Assembly: GCA_028023455.1 (NCBI GenBank)
Contig: JAQFVV010000013.1
Coordinates: forward strand, 6,650,811-6,714,810
Length of the DNA stretch: 64,000 nucleotides
Direction of reading: 5' to 3'
Source of the DNA: Epiperipatus broadwayi
Taxonomy: Eukaryota > Onychophora > Udeonychophora > Euonychophora > Peripatidae
Shown in pieces: positions 62,954 through 64,000 of this stretch (position 1 is its first letter; each line of letters starts with the position of its first letter). The position numbers were made by a program, and so were the translations under genes. Below the pieces are notes generated by a model. The model had not been told where the DNA came from. It did no database searches and saw nothing but the letters and a program-made list of their open reading frames with translations.

Positions 62954-64000
62954 TTTATATATTTAACCTGTGCAAATCTTCATTTTAACATATATATATA
63001 TGTTGTTGAAGGTGATATTTAATATTTGTCTTGGTTTCCCCAATATAATTAAAATAATTAATGATTCTCTGTTTTAGCAATTGACGAATTTGTATATTGT
63101 ATTTTGTAACTTTATGTAATTAAAAGTTTCATAATATTTAATGGTAATAGCTATATCATGAAGGTTAATGGAATTAAATGTAATTTGTGAAACAACAGCA
63201 AAAAAAAATCTAAAGTTAAAAATATAACATATTATTTCATAAATATTTGTGCTGATAGGCTAAAACTATTAGGTCACATAACCTTGTAAGCAAAAGAATT
63301 AGTATGCCCTGTGACTCATATTTTACTTTGTTGAATTCAATCACTATTATGTTATTCCACAGTTATTCTGCAGTATATGTTTTAAATTAACCTAAAATAT
63401 GACGTAATTGATTTTTTTTTTGTTTAGTAAAAAGATTGCAGAAAACTTTTATGCATTTATAAACTTTTAAATAGTATAAAGAGCTATATAAAGAGTTCAT
63501 AATTTAAAAGATATTTTTTTTTGCAAACTACCTAATAAAAGAATAGTTATTAATTCTCAAAAATCAAAAGAAATTGGTAGAAGAATCTTGAAGAACTGCT
63601 TTATTCAACATCTTCTGGTTGTGGATCAAGTTCAATAATGAATGCATCAAACTTGATTAGCCAGATTTTAAAATGATTGACAAACTAGTAACTTCTTTAG
63701 TTAGCGGTAAACATTTGATAAAATTCTTGAAGTGTTATCTTGTATAAAATCTGTGGAAATAATGTTGTGAAAATCCTAAACTGGCCTCATTTAAATATAA
63801 TTAGATAAAGCCTCAACATCCAGAGAACTCATAGCTCATTAATTGTTATTGGAAAATGGTTATACGGTTTGAGAAAAAAAAAAGTATGAAATTTAAATCA
63901 ATTTTGTCTAGGTACTGGGAACTATGCTATTTAATTCTTGTTTTTAAATTTGCTCTGATCTTCCTAACATATGCTGTCCATATATTCCACATCTATTGAC
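62954..64000. other. AT-rich DNA, possible unrecognised coding trace
   Basis: Around 63590-63770 mixed plus-strand frames read IDKLVTSLVSGKHLIKFLKCYLV, which looks protein-like, but no family was recognised. Nothing else was seen. Confidence 0.4.

Overview
This window looks like intergenic or intronic DNA from an animal, most likely an invertebrate. It is roughly three-quarters A+T, has no bacterial-style gene packing, and almost every recognisable coding trace is a decayed transposable element. No ribosomal RNA, tRNA gene, CRISPR array or intact long ORF was found. The species cannot be named from this sequence. The mix of endonuclease-bearing Penelope-like elements (PLEs), RTE-type LINEs, several hAT lineages, tRNA-derived SINE heads and long (TA)n tracts fits AT-rich invertebrate genomes such as arachnids, cephalopods or cnidarians.

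Layout. 1-1.4 kb holds TA microsatellites with a 44-bp palindromic insert. 1.44-4.50 kb is a PLE pair in inverted, head-to-head arrangement whose tails carry a SINE-like tRNA head. 6.7-7.2 kb is an RTE 3' end. 7.2-8.2 kb is a second inverted PLE pair. 8.28-12.58 kb has two adjacent copies of a ~2.1-kb LTR-like repeat. 12.86-13.88 kb is a hAT remnant, 14.4-15.0 kb an RTE remnant and 15.3-15.5 kb a SINE. 16.7-29.3 kb has no recognisable gene, only small fold-backs. 29.7-31.6 kb holds the only candidate host gene: two minus-strand exons with good splice sites, in matching phase, around an intron filled by a nested ~162-bp satellite. 31.9-32.8 kb is a TA-flanked terminal-inverted-repeat element. 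33.4-37.0 kb is an APE/RT LINE. 39.6-40.4, 40.7-43.4 and 47.4-50.2 kb are hAT elements. 50.9-52.4 kb is a decayed RTE. 54.2-56.1 kb is a third LTR-like copy. 56.5-57.6 kb is a short ZMYM1-type hAT. 58.8-62.95 kb is a near-perfect ~4.2-kb palindrome of two PLE copies.

The most interesting pattern is that all three PLE insertions are head-to-head pairs with both 3' tails pointing outward. The arms differ in length in two pairs, and both arms of the youngest pair share the same inactivating mutations. This suggests a recurrent way of inserting, with reverse transcription started from both sides of a break, rather than chance. The other items worth checking are the two-exon gene candidate, the PLE-SINE chimera, degenerate hammerhead-like motifs in the PLE tails, and a conserved stem-loop in the LTR-like family.

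All family names rest on motif recognition by eye. No database search was run.
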